DNA of 64,000 bases from JAXHMM01 sp964528445 (lineage in GTDB: Bacteria > Bacteroidota > Rhodothermia > Balneolales > Balneolaceae). The DNA lies in assembly GCA_964528445.1 (NCBI GenBank), contig CAZGSL010000007.1, positions 1-64,000 of the forward strand, in the 5' to 3' direction. Position 1 is the first letter of the stretch. Each line of letters opens with the position of its first letter. The translations under genes and the position numbers were made by a program. This document shows, one piece after another, positions 25,625 through 34,548 of this stretch. A model generated the notes under the pieces. That model saw only the letters and a program-made list of their open reading frames with translations, did not search any database and was not told the DNA's origin.

Positions 25625-27058
25625 GTGGTGAAGGCGAAGATAGCACAAAGGCGGGTCCTGCATTACCTGCTTGATTCTGCCGCCCGGACGGAATGGGGAG
25701 AACGCCACGACTTCTCTTCCATCGGCAACTATCGGGATTTTTCAGAGGCCGTTCCCGTCACCACACGGGAAGACCTGAAAAAAATGTCCGCCAGTCTTAA
25801 AAACGGTGCACAAAATGTCTCTTGGCCGGGGGAGGTCTCCCGCTTTGCGGTCTCCGCAGGCACCACCGGCAGCGGCAAACACCTCCCTGTAACCGACGAC
25901 CGGCTGCGGAGCGACCGGAGATTCATGCGAAAACTCGCGCTTTCCTATCTTCGCCAGCGGCCCGCTTTCTGGCGCGTTGCCAGTTCACACCTGAGTCTGC
26001 CGGGCGATCTGGAAGTTTCGAATGGCCTGCAGATCGGGGAAATAAGTGCCTTCACAGCCGTTAACACCCCGTCCTTGCTGCGTTGGCTTCAGATTCTCTC
26101 TCCGCGGGAGGCGGTACGTCTCTCCTTTCGCGAAAAGATGCGGCGCATTTATGAAGCATCGAGCGTTCTCTCCCCCCGTGTGATCGTATCGGCCCCCAGC
26201 TGGCTGTTGACCCTTTTCGAACGAATACTCGATAAGACCGGCGCAAAGACGATAAGCGAACTCTGGCCCCGCTTGCGCCTGCTGGTTTGCGGGGGGGTAA
26301 AGCTCTCCAGTTACCAATCCCGCCTGGAGGATCTTTTGGGTGCGCCGGCGCCTGATTTTGTTGAAACCTACGGTGCATCCGAAGGGTATTTTGCATTCAG
26401 CGATGACCTGGCGCGCCAGGATCTGCGTCTGGTCGTCGACAACGGTATATTTTACGAGTTCATACCAGATCCCCTTCCGGACCCCGACGCCACCGCCATT
26501 CAGCAGGCACTGCCGATATGGAAGACAGAAACTGGCGTGCCGTACGGACTGGTAGTTTCGACGAACAGTGGACTCTGGCGGTGCCCGGTAAACGATATCG
26601 TGGAGTTCACCTCCGCGAATCCCCCCCGTTTGATGGTCAAGGGAAGGGTGAGCGAAATGCTGGACGACTACGGGGAGGGACTCTATCTTTATGAGGCGGA
26701 AGAGGTGCTGAATGAGATCAGCAGGGAGATGGCGTTAACGCCGGGCGTCTTCGCTGTTTACGCCCACCTGCCGGAAAGCGCGCAGGCACCGTCGCACCGC
26801 TGGTTCATACAGATGGAGAATCCGCTTCACAGGGGTACCCTGGAGCGGCTTGCAAAGCGGCTGGATGAAGAATTACGGAGGCGCAACCGCCACTACGCCA
26901 TTCGACGGGAGAGCGGAGCATTGGATCCTCCCAGGATATGCACGATTCGCCAGTCCGATATCAACCGGTGGCTCGAGTGGGCAGGAAAGGAGAAAGCCCA
27001 GGGGAAACTGCCCCGGGTACTGGACGGGCGGGATGCCCAGGTGCTGGAGCCCTCCTAG
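25625..27058 (+). CDS. GH3-family acyl-adenylating enzyme
   Basis: Plant GH3 proteins conjugate hormones such as indole acetate or jasmonate to amino acids via an acyl-adenylate. Bacterial relatives share the fold but have unknown substrates. Visible motifs are the P-loop-like AVSAGTTGSGK (near residue 77), the GVKLSSYQ strand and ETYGASEGYFAF (near 243), which binds AMP. At 477 residues it is slightly short at the N-terminus compared with about 500 typical. The start is GTG at 25625, 10 bases after citrate synthase, so probably co-transcribed. Its stop overlaps that of leuS in the shared CTAG at 27055-27058. Confidence 0.88.
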   Translation: MVKAKIAQRRVLHYLLDSAARTEWGERHDFSSIGNYRDFSEAVPVTTREDLKKMSASLKNGAQNVSWPGEVSRFAVSAGTTGSGKHLPVTDDRLRSDRRFMRKLALSYLRQRPAFWRVASSHLSLPGDLEVSNGLQIGEISAFTAVNTPSLLRWLQILSPREAVRLSFREKMRRIYEASSVLSPRVIVSAPSWLLTLFERILDKTGAKTISELWPRLRLLVCGGVKLSSYQSRLEDLLGAPAPDFVETYGASEGYFAFSDDLARQDLRLVVDNGIFYEFIPDPLPDPDATAIQQALPIWKTETGVPYGLVVSTNSGLWRCPVNDIVEFTSANPPRLMVKGRVSEMLDDYGEGLYLYEAEEVLNEISREMALTPGVFAVYAHLPESAQAPSHRWFIQMENPLHRGTLERLAKRLDEELRRRNRHYAIRRESGALDPPRICTIRQSDINRWLEWAGKEKAQGKLPRVLDGRDAQVLEPS

Positions 27059-29481
27059 TTTTTCACCACAAAATTGACGATCCGGCCCGGTACGAATATC
27101 TCTTTGACGACCTCTCCCCCCTCCAGGTAGCGCTGTACGTTTTCCTGGGAACGGGCCTGCTCCAGCACGTACTCCTTCTCTTCGGATCGTTCCGCCGGCA
27201 CTTCGATATCCGCTCTCACTTTCCCGTTTACCTGTACCGGGTAGAGCTGCCGCTCCGCCTCCATGTACTCCTCGTTGTATTCGGGCCAGGGTTCGTAGGC
27301 TATGGTATCCTCATGGCCGAGGCGGTTCCAGAGTTCTTCGGCCAGATGCGGAGCAAAGGGGGAAAGAAGCTTGAGAAAAGGCTGAAAGACAGCGCGGGGA
27401 CATCCCTCCCATTTGTTGGCCTCGTTGATGAAAATCATCATGGCCGAGATGGCGGTGTTGAACGAGAGCTCTTCGATATCTTCCGTAACTTTCTTAATGC
27501 ACTCGTGAAGTGCCTTGAGCTGCTCCCGGCCCGGCTCCTCATCGGTAAGGGAGACCACTTCGTCTCCCTCCTCCTCCACCAGCCGCCAGACCCTGTTCAA
27601 AAATCGATAGACGCCCTCCACGTCCCGGGTGTTCCAGGGTTTTACCTGTTCCAGCGGGCCCATAAACATTTCGTACATGCGGAAGGCGTCGGCCCCGTAT
27701 TCTTCGATGACATCGTCCGGATTGATGACGTTGCCCCGTGATTTGGACATTCGCTGCCCATCAGGCCCCAGAATCATCCCTTGGTTGACCAGTTTACGGA
27801 ATGGCTCCCGTGTAGAGACCACACCGCAGTCGTAGAGCACCTTATGCCAGAAACGGGCATAGAGCAGATGCAGTACGGCATGTTCCGCGCCTCCTACATA
27901 GAGATCCACCGGCATCCAGTAGGACTCCTCCCCGGGGTCTACCGGACCTTCGTCAAATTCCGGGCTGATGTAACGCAGATAATACCAGCAGGAACCCGCC
28001 CACTGGGGCATGGTGTTGGTCTCCCTTAAGGCCGGTTCTCCGGTCTCGGGATCCGTGGTATGTACCCACTCGGTGGCCTTGGCAAGAGGGGGCTCACCCG
28101 TGCCCGTGGGCTTGAAGTCCTCCATCTCGGGAAGTTCCACAGGCAACTCCTCTTCGGGTACAGGACGAGTCTCCCCATCTACGTGCAAAATGGGAAAGGG
28201 TTCTCCCCAGTAGCGCTGCCGCGAAAAGAGCCAGTCGCGCAGTTTGTAGTTTACGCTCTCCTTTCCGTATCCCTCCTCTTCCAGCCAATCCACGATCTTC
28301 TCCCTGGCCTCCTCTACACTGAGGCCGTTCAGGAATCCGCTGTTGATAGCGGGGCCCTCACCGGTATAGGCCTCCCCTTCAAAATCCTCGGGCGGCTGCA
28401 CGGTGCGGCGAATGGGCAAATCGAACTTTTCCGCAAATTCCCAGTCACGCTGATCCTGGCCCGGAACCGCCATGATGGCCCCGGTACCGTAGTGTGCCAG
28501 GACGTAGTCTGCAATCCAGACCGGGATTTTCTCATCCGTCGCCGGGTTGACCGCATACGCCCCGGTAAAGACGCCTGTCTTCTCCTTTTCAAGCTCCTGT
28601 CGTTCCAGTTCGGACTTGCGGGCGGCCTGCCGGCGGTACTCCTCCACTTCCTCTCTCTGGTCCCCGGTAGTGATTTTTTCCACCAGGTGATGTTCCGGGG
28701 CCAAAATCATGTAGGTGGCCCCGAACAGTGTGTCGGGGCGGGTGGTAAACACCCTGATCCGATCCTCGTGTTCGTCCAGGGGAAATTCGATTTCGGCACC
28801 CCTGGAGCGTCCTATCCAGTTACGCTGCATCTCCTTCAAAGACTCCGGCCATTCAAGATCATCCAGCCCTTCCAGCAGCCGGTCGGCATATTCGGTTATC
28901 TTCAGCATCCACTGCCGCATCGGCTTGCGTACTACGGGATAGCCTCCCACTTCGCTCTTGCCGTCAATGACCTCCTCGTTGGCAAGCACCGTACCCAGCT
29001 CCGGGCACCAGTTTACCGGCACGTCATCCTGGTAGGCCAGCCCTTTTTCGTAAAGTTTCAGGAAAATCCACTGGGTCCACTTGTAATAGTCGGGATCGGT
29101 GGTGTTGATCTCGCGGTCCCAGTCGTAGCTGAAACCCAGCCTCTGCAGCTGTTCGCGGAAACGATCGGTATTCTTTTTGGTGGTCTCTCTGGGGTGTGTT
29201 CCCGTTTTCACCGCATACTGTTCGGCCGGCAATCCGAAGGCGTCCCAGCCGATGGGATGAAGTACGTTATATCCCTGCATTCGCTTGTAGCGGGCCATGA
29301 TGTCCGTAGCGGTGTAGCCCTCGGGATGTCCCACATGAAGCCCTGAACCACTCGGATAGGGAAACATGTCCAGCACATAATATTTCGGCTTATCATGGTC
29401 CTCGGCGGTCCTGAACGTTTTGTTTTCAAGCCAGTAACGCTGCCATTTGGGTTCTATACTGTCGGGATCGTAGGAGCTCAT
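27055..29481 (-). CDS. leuS: Leucyl-tRNA synthetase
   Basis: Charges tRNA-Leu. The HIGH-class motif reads HVGHPEG (residues 49-55), the KMSKS motif is intact (LGPDGQRMSKSRGN), and the CP1 editing domain is present, with a typical total of 808 residues. I chose ATG at 29481 because the conserved start SSYDPDSIEPKWQ begins there; a TTG at 29508 would add 9 residues. It is the last gene of the purB-luxE-luxC-leuS run and ends tail-to-tail with GH3, the stops sharing bases. Confidence 0.97.
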   Translation of the reverse strand: MSSYDPDSIEPKWQRYWLENKTFRTAEDHDKPKYYVLDMFPYPSGSGLHVGHPEGYTATDIMARYKRMQGYNVLHPIGWDAFGLPAEQYAVKTGTHPRETTKKNTDRFREQLQRLGFSYDWDREINTTDPDYYKWTQWIFLKLYEKGLAYQDDVPVNWCPELGTVLANEEVIDGKSEVGGYPVVRKPMRQWMLKITEYADRLLEGLDDLEWPESLKEMQRNWIGRSRGAEIEFPLDEHEDRIRVFTTRPDTLFGATYMILAPEHHLVEKITTGDQREEVEEYRRQAARKSELERQELEKEKTGVFTGAYAVNPATDEKIPVWIADYVLAHYGTGAIMAVPGQDQRDWEFAEKFDLPIRRTVQPPEDFEGEAYTGEGPAINSGFLNGLSVEEAREKIVDWLEEEGYGKESVNYKLRDWLFSRQRYWGEPFPILHVDGETRPVPEEELPVELPEMEDFKPTGTGEPPLAKATEWVHTTDPETGEPALRETNTMPQWAGSCWYYLRYISPEFDEGPVDPGEESYWMPVDLYVGGAEHAVLHLLYARFWHKVLYDCGVVSTREPFRKLVNQGMILGPDGQRMSKSRGNVINPDDVIEEYGADAFRMYEMFMGPLEQVKPWNTRDVEGVYRFLNRVWRLVEEEGDEVVSLTDEEPGREQLKALHECIKKVTEDIEELSFNTAISAMMIFINEANKWEGCPRAVFQPFLKLLSPFAPHLAEELWNRLGHEDTIAYEPWPEYNEEYMEAERQLYPVQVNGKVRADIEVPAERSEEKEYVLEQARSQENVQRYLEGGEVVKEIFVPGRIVNFVVKN

Positions 29482-29567
29482 CGGCTGTTCTTCGAAGTCG
29501 GATTGCAAATTCTTTATTCAGTCGTCGAAGATAAGGAAAAATAGAGAGAGTAGAGAGAGCCGGGGGA

Positions 29568-30644
29568 CTACCTTCGCCCTTTCGCGAGCCACTTTAGTGT
29601 ATCTATGCCGTCGGGCCTCCAGTGGATCGGCGGGCGTTGCGCATCGGTCAGGAGTTCGGTACGCTCCCCGTAACCGGGTATTTCAAGTTCGGGATGGGGA
29701 ATATAGATACTCTGCAGTTTTTCCCCGAAGCGTCCGGCCAGTTCCGAAACATCGCTTGGATCGCCCTCTATCCAGTAGCAGATAAAATCCTGGTCCAGCT
29801 CCAATCCCCCCTCCTGCAACAGAAAATGATCCAGCCATGCCTGAGGGCGTTGAACGGCCTTGTTATAGGCCCAACGGTACCGTAAAGCAGGCTCAGGCTG
29901 GGCAAACTGGGGATTCTCAAGCCAGAACGATTCGATGTAATCGGTCAGTTCGCATTTGATCTCGTTGAGTGAAAAGGGAGAAACCACCACCGCAACCGAC
30001 CGGCACCCTTTACCTCCGTAGCGCAGAATAGCTTCCGTAAGGTCTTCCATGGTCCGCCTATCCCTGCGATCTACGTATGCCATGGAGAAGTGGGCGGTCC
30101 GGATCAGGAACCGGGTATTATCATCGGCCAGCTCCAGTCTGTCGATGGCCCGCCGCACAGGAGGTACCGATTTTTCGGAACCGGAAAAAAGCACGGCATC
30201 ATGCCGCATTCCCTCAAAATCGTCGAGCCGGTGAGTCCACTGGACATCCCGGTCGCTCCACCCGTCCCTCTTCTTGACTTCGTTCAAAAACGTCGGCAGC
30301 AGGTAGGGATCCTTCCGGGATATTTTTCCACTGTACCGACTCCCGTGTAACAGCACCGCAAGGGCGTCCTGGAATCCTACAAGGGGCAGGTTACCCGGAT
30401 GCAGGCAGAGCACTGGCCTGCCCTCCTTTTCATCCTCGGCCAGGCCGGTACGATCCGCCCAATCCCTCAACGCTGTTTCATTGCAGGTCCTGCGCAGTAT
30501 ACGAAGGGCGAAACGGACATCCTGTGCCCCGAAATACCCCTCCTCCACCGTCCGGTTGGCGGCATCGTTCAACCATTCGTTCTCTGATGAGAGCCAGCTA
30601 TCCAGGGCATCTACAAGCTCATTTATGCGTTTATCCAATTCCAT
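29568..30644 (-). CDS. LuxC-like acyl-CoA/acyl-protein reductase
   Basis: LuxC reduces an activated fatty acyl group to the aldehyde with NADPH. Here 358 residues show the LuxC landmarks: LHPGNLPLVGFQD (81-93), FSGSEKSV (153-160) and the catalytic Cys214 in GGKGCRSV. Vibrio LuxC is about 480 residues, so this is a shortened, Bacteroidetes-type form lacking N-terminal sequence. Its ATG overlaps the stop of the LuxE-like gene by one base (TAATG), so the two are made together. No luciferase genes (luxAB) are in the window. The aldehyde's fate is unknown. Confidence 0.85.
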   Translation of the reverse strand: MELDKRINELVDALDSWLSSENEWLNDAANRTVEEGYFGAQDVRFALRILRRTCNETALRDWADRTGLAEDEKEGRPVLCLHPGNLPLVGFQDALAVLLHGSRYSGKISRKDPYLLPTFLNEVKKRDGWSDRDVQWTHRLDDFEGMRHDAVLFSGSEKSVPPVRRAIDRLELADDNTRFLIRTAHFSMAYVDRRDRRTMEDLTEAILRYGGKGCRSVAVVVSPFSLNEIKCELTDYIESFWLENPQFAQPEPALRYRWAYNKAVQRPQAWLDHFLLQEGGLELDQDFICYWIEGDPSDVSELAGRFGEKLQSIYIPHPELEIPGYGERTELLTDAQRPPIHWRPDGIDTLKWLAKGRR

Positions 30645-31630
30645 TAATCCCTGTATAACAAGAAGTTACATCCTCTTAGATCATCTGGTTTCCACCTCCC
30701 GTGTACTTTAAATCTCCCCTCCCCGTCGGAGGTTCCTCGATCTCCCGTAAGCAGGAAGGCACACGAGTGCACGTTGGCCAGGTCAATCAATCCGATCAAT
30801 CCTTCCCTGCCGATCGGCTGCTCCTCGGAAGGGTCATGGGGATTGCGTATGCTGAATTGAAGCCATGGGGGGGTCCGGAACCAATCTCCTCCTATCGCGT
30901 AGGCCTGACTCAGGAGTTCGGCCATTCCGTATTCCGAATGAATGCGGCTGTAATCCAGCCCGAATCCCCGGGAGAGCCTGCGGTGCAGATCTTTCCGCGT
31001 TATTTCTCTCCTATGTGTTTTCATGCCGCCGGTTTCAATAACGATGCTGTTGGACGGAAGTTTGGGACTTCCGGCCTCTACAAGGTCTAGCAGCCCGAAG
31101 GCCGGTCCAAAAAGAATCAGTATGCGTCCGGTTTCTTCCACACTCTTGATCGCTGCCTCTTTCAGGGGACGCTCAAGGGGCAGAAATCCACTCAGCGGCG
31201 ATCCGGTACTCTCTATCAACTCCTGTAACATCCAGACAAGGGATGACTGGGAACGTTCGCCGTAGCCCGGCGTATAGGCCCAGATAACGGATTTGTCCGG
31301 TTTATAATGTTGTCGGAAGCCCTCCATCAGAGATGCCCGGTAAAGTGAGGCATCTCGCACATGGTGGCCGGAAACGGACATTCCGGTTGTTCCGCTGCTT
31401 TTAAAATCCAGATCCGCCTCCCACCCATCTCCCGTACGTACCCGGGCATCTTTAAATGCGCGAACCGGCAGCAGAGGATAGGGCTTTCCCCCGGGAGCAA
31501 CTCCGGTTCCCAAGGCATCACAGAAACGTTTGTAAACCGGGTTTTCCCGCCGCTGGTATTCATAAATACGCGCAGCTTTCTCTTCGAATGAGTAGCGGTC
31601 GGCAAAAATTAAATCCCTCCACTTCTGCAT
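30644..31630 (-). CDS. LuxE-like acyl-protein synthetase
   Basis: LuxE activates a fatty acid as acyl-AMP and transfers it through a Cys to LuxC. Here 328 residues show the AMP-binding SSGTTG motif (78-83), YGMAELLSQAYA (acyl-adenylate pocket) and GDRG. Cys321 lies eight residues from the C-terminus; Vibrio LuxE carries its acylated Cys in a similar C-terminal position, so this residue is the likely acyl acceptor. It overlaps luxC by one base and starts 15 bases after purB. Together the pair should convert fatty acids to fatty aldehydes. Confidence 0.82.
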   Translation of the reverse strand: MQKWRDLIFADRYSFEEKAARIYEYQRRENPVYKRFCDALGTGVAPGGKPYPLLPVRAFKDARVRTGDGWEADLDFKSSGTTGMSVSGHHVRDASLYRASLMEGFRQHYKPDKSVIWAYTPGYGERSQSSLVWMLQELIESTGSPLSGFLPLERPLKEAAIKSVEETGRILILFGPAFGLLDLVEAGSPKLPSNSIVIETGGMKTHRREITRKDLHRRLSRGFGLDYSRIHSEYGMAELLSQAYAIGGDWFRTPPWLQFSIRNPHDPSEEQPIGREGLIGLIDLANVHSCAFLLTGDRGTSDGEGRFKVHGRWKPDDLRGCNFLLYRD

Positions 31631-31645
31631 GGATCCCGTCTCGCT

Positions 31646-32941
31646 TCAGTTCAATCCCACCCTTTCAAAAATACGGTCGACATTGCGGGTATGATATTCC
31701 AGGTCGAAGGCTTCTTCTATCTCTTCCTCTCCCAGTATGCCGGTTACCTTCTCGTCCGCTTCGACCACTTCCCGGAACATCCTTTTTTCGTTCCAGGCCT
31801 TCATGGCCAGGGGCTGGACTGTATCGTAGGCCTCCTCACGGGAAACACCCTGGTCGATTAACATGTGCAGGAGACGCTGTGAAAAGGTAAGCCCGTAGGT
31901 ACGGTAAATGTTCTCCTCCATATTTTCCGGGAAGATTCTCAATTTCTCGATAACCCCCGCGAAACGGTCAAGCATGTAATCCAGCAGTATGGTAGCGTCG
32001 GGAAGTATAATCCGTTCAACGGATGAATGGGAGATATCCCGTTCGTGCCAGAGCGGGATGTTTTCGTAGGCGGCCGTAATGTAACCTCTCAAGACCCTCG
32101 AGCATCCGCTGATGTTTTCCGAACTCACCGGGTTCCGCTTGTGAGGCATGGAGGATGAGCCCTTTTGCCCCTCCCGGAAGAACTCCTCCGCCTCCCTGAC
32201 TTCGCTGCGCTGCAGGTGTCTCACCTCCACGGCCATCTTTTCCAGGGTGGAGCCTATGAGCGCCAGTACGGAAATGTAATGGGCATGGCGATCCCTTTGG
32301 AGGGTCTGGGTTGAAATCGGGGCGGGAGTCAGCCCCAATTCCCTGCACACCAGCTCCTCCACTTCCGGCGGTATGTTGGCGAAGGTTCCCACCGAACCGC
32401 TCATCTTTCCAAACTCCACTTCCTCCGCGGCATTTTCAAAGCGCGTTATATTCCGCTGTATTTCGGCGTACCAGAGCGCGCATTTCAACCCGAATGTGGT
32501 GGGTTCGGCGTGTACTCCGTGGGTACGCCCCATCATGACCGTGTACTTGTGTTCGCGGGCTTTGTCGGCGAGGACCCCTCTCATACGCCACAGCCCCTCC
32601 TTCAGAAGTTCGTTCGCCTGTTTCAGCCTCAGTCCGTATGCCGTATCCACCACATCGGTAGAAGTCAGCCCGTAATGGATCCACTTTTTTTCGGGGCCCA
32701 GCGTCTCCGAGACAGCCCGGGTAAAAGCCACCACATCGTGGCGCGTTTCCCTCTCTATTTCCCGTATGCGCTCAAGATCGAAATCCGCCTCCTCGTAGAG
32801 CGTATCAACGTCTTCCGGGGGAATCTTTCCCAGTTTACTCCAGGCCCGGCAGGCCGCCAATTCCACCTCAAGCCAGGACCGGAACTGGTTCTCATCCGAC
32901 CAGATACGTGACATTTTTTCCCGCGAATAACGTTCAATCAT
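31646..32941 (-). CDS. purB: Adenylosuccinate lyase
   Basis: Releases fumarate from SAICAR and adenylosuccinate in purine synthesis. 431 residues, the usual bacterial length. Catalytic His141 sits in GRTHGVHAEP, and the family signature GSSSMPHKRNP spans 261-271 with the catalytic Ser. It starts the run purB-luxE-luxC-leuS, with 68 bases to the upstream protease gene. purC, its partner in the pathway, is at 45.7 kb on the other strand. Confidence 0.97.
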   Translation of the reverse strand: MIERYSREKMSRIWSDENQFRSWLEVELAACRAWSKLGKIPPEDVDTLYEEADFDLERIREIERETRHDVVAFTRAVSETLGPEKKWIHYGLTSTDVVDTAYGLRLKQANELLKEGLWRMRGVLADKAREHKYTVMMGRTHGVHAEPTTFGLKCALWYAEIQRNITRFENAAEEVEFGKMSGSVGTFANIPPEVEELVCRELGLTPAPISTQTLQRDRHAHYISVLALIGSTLEKMAVEVRHLQRSEVREAEEFFREGQKGSSSMPHKRNPVSSENISGCSRVLRGYITAAYENIPLWHERDISHSSVERIILPDATILLDYMLDRFAGVIEKLRIFPENMEENIYRTYGLTFSQRLLHMLIDQGVSREEAYDTVQPLAMKAWNEKRMFREVVEADEKVTGILGEEEIEEAFDLEYHTRNVDRIFERVGLN

Positions 32942-33009
32942 CTCTTTTTAACATTTAAATTCACCGAATAACCGCTAAAGATATCAAAAGAAACCTGTAA
33001 TAGAGAACG

Positions 33010-34536
33010 CTATTCCTGTACCGGTACCTTCAATAGCCTTCCTTCCTCCATCGGCTGATTTTGTTCCACCTGGTTGAGAATCGCAATATCCTCCACGCTG
33101 GTGTTTTCAGGCAGGGGCTCCGGGAGCAGTTCCGACAGCGGGGCTGTCCGACGAACGGGAGCGACGTTTAGGCGCAACGGCTGAATCGACAGGATTTCCG
33201 AATCTTCCAGTTCCCTGAACGATCCTGCGATCTCCCGAAATCGCGAGCGGTATTCGGGATACTGCTCCTCCCTGCTGTAGGAGATAAAGCGGTATATTTC
33301 CTCGCCATATGCCAGAGCCGTCAGGGAAAATCGGTATACGGTACCGTTTTCCGTGGCCGAAGCCTCCGCATGGTATGTCTCCAACCCGTGCTGACTTCCC
33401 GATTCCCGGGTGATAACCTTGATCCCCTCCTGTTCCAGGAAGGCGGCGGCGGACGCTTCTGGTGTTGCATTTTCGGAATCTATCTGCAGAATGCTCAACG
33501 CGTCTTCGGGCGGACTTACCAGTACGACCCTGCTGCGCTGATTAACCAGGCTCCACTCGCCGGGGAAATCGAACCGAAATGCCAGCTCGGGATGATAGTA
33601 GGTTCCGTTCCGGGTGAATCCTTCACGTGGATTGGACCCGTAAACCATATTTTCCAGTCCCTCCATGTAGGAACGGTGATTGGTCGTTGTCTGCTCGTAT
33701 CCTTTCTCTGCCCACTCCCCGGCCAATTCCGGAATGGATTCCGCCCGGGAAGCCGGATCGGGATGGGTGGACAGAAAATTGGGAAGAGCCTCGCCTGACT
33801 GCTCCGATATACGCTTCAGGGATACAAAGAATTCCGCCCCTTCCGAGGCCCTGTATCCCGCTCGAGCCGCGTATTCCACTCCCAGACCATCGGATTCCCG
33901 CTCGTCCTCGCGACCGTATTTTAGAAAAAGGAACCGTGCCGCCTGACTTCCCAGGTCCAGTATATTGCCCCCCGGCACTCCGAGAAGTTCCTGGCCGGCG
34001 ATCGCACCGCCCAGCAGGGCAATTTGTCCCAGTTGCTGTTCCAGCGCACGCTGAGAAGCATGACGTGCAGCCACATGGCCTATTTCATGACCCAGTACCA
34101 CCGCCAGCTGGGCTTCGTTCTGCAGGTGGGCCATCAGTCCCCGGGTCACATAGACATATCCTCCCGGCAGGGCAAAGGCGTTCACGACCGGGGAATCAAG
34201 TATACGGAAATGGAAATCGGTTTCCCGATACTTCGGATCTGCTTCCTCCCGGCGCATGTGGCTTACTTCGAGTACCTTTCGTCCGACTTCATTTACGTAT
34301 TCTTCAAGACGGGGATGGTCGTATATCCCGTACTGGCCCTGGATCTGCTGATCCGCTTCCCTGCCGATCCGGATCTCCTCTTCCCAGCTGTAGGCATATG
34401 CCCGTTTTTGCCCCGTAATGGGACTTCGTTGAACGGAGCAGCCAAAAAGTAAGAGGACAGCACAGATCAGACCTATCCGTGACTGCCATCTGGACATTCG
34501 TATTCTACTGCGGCTTATATGTTTATAAGTATTCAT
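33010..34536 (-). CDS. M48 family metalloprotease, lipoprotein
   Basis: A zinc protease tied to envelope quality control, like BepA/LoiP of E. coli. The zinc motif is HEIGH (His150, Glu151, His154), with ERESDGLG supplying the third ligand near residue 216. A lipoprotein signal ends at Cys33 (LLFGC). About 230 residues follow the catalytic domain, including a Ser/Glu-rich region and a short tail (LNQVEQNQ, GRLLKVP) that resembles the end of TPR-less BepA relatives. The second in-frame ATG (34497) would give a more standard signal peptide. It follows murB by 12 bases. Confidence 0.92.
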   Translation of the reverse strand: MNTYKHISRSRIRMSRWQSRIGLICAVLLLFGCSVQRSPITGQKRAYAYSWEEEIRIGREADQQIQGQYGIYDHPRLEEYVNEVGRKVLEVSHMRREEADPKYRETDFHFRILDSPVVNAFALPGGYVYVTRGLMAHLQNEAQLAVVLGHEIGHVAARHASQRALEQQLGQIALLGGAIAGQELLGVPGGNILDLGSQAARFLFLKYGREDERESDGLGVEYAARAGYRASEGAEFFVSLKRISEQSGEALPNFLSTHPDPASRAESIPELAGEWAEKGYEQTTTNHRSYMEGLENMVYGSNPREGFTRNGTYYHPELAFRFDFPGEWSLVNQRSRVVLVSPPEDALSILQIDSENATPEASAAAFLEQEGIKVITRESGSQHGLETYHAEASATENGTVYRFSLTALAYGEEIYRFISYSREEQYPEYRSRFREIAGSFRELEDSEILSIQPLRLNVAPVRRTAPLSELLPEPLPENTSVEDIAILNQVEQNQPMEEGRLLKVPVQE

Positions 34537-34548
34537 ATCATATTCAGT

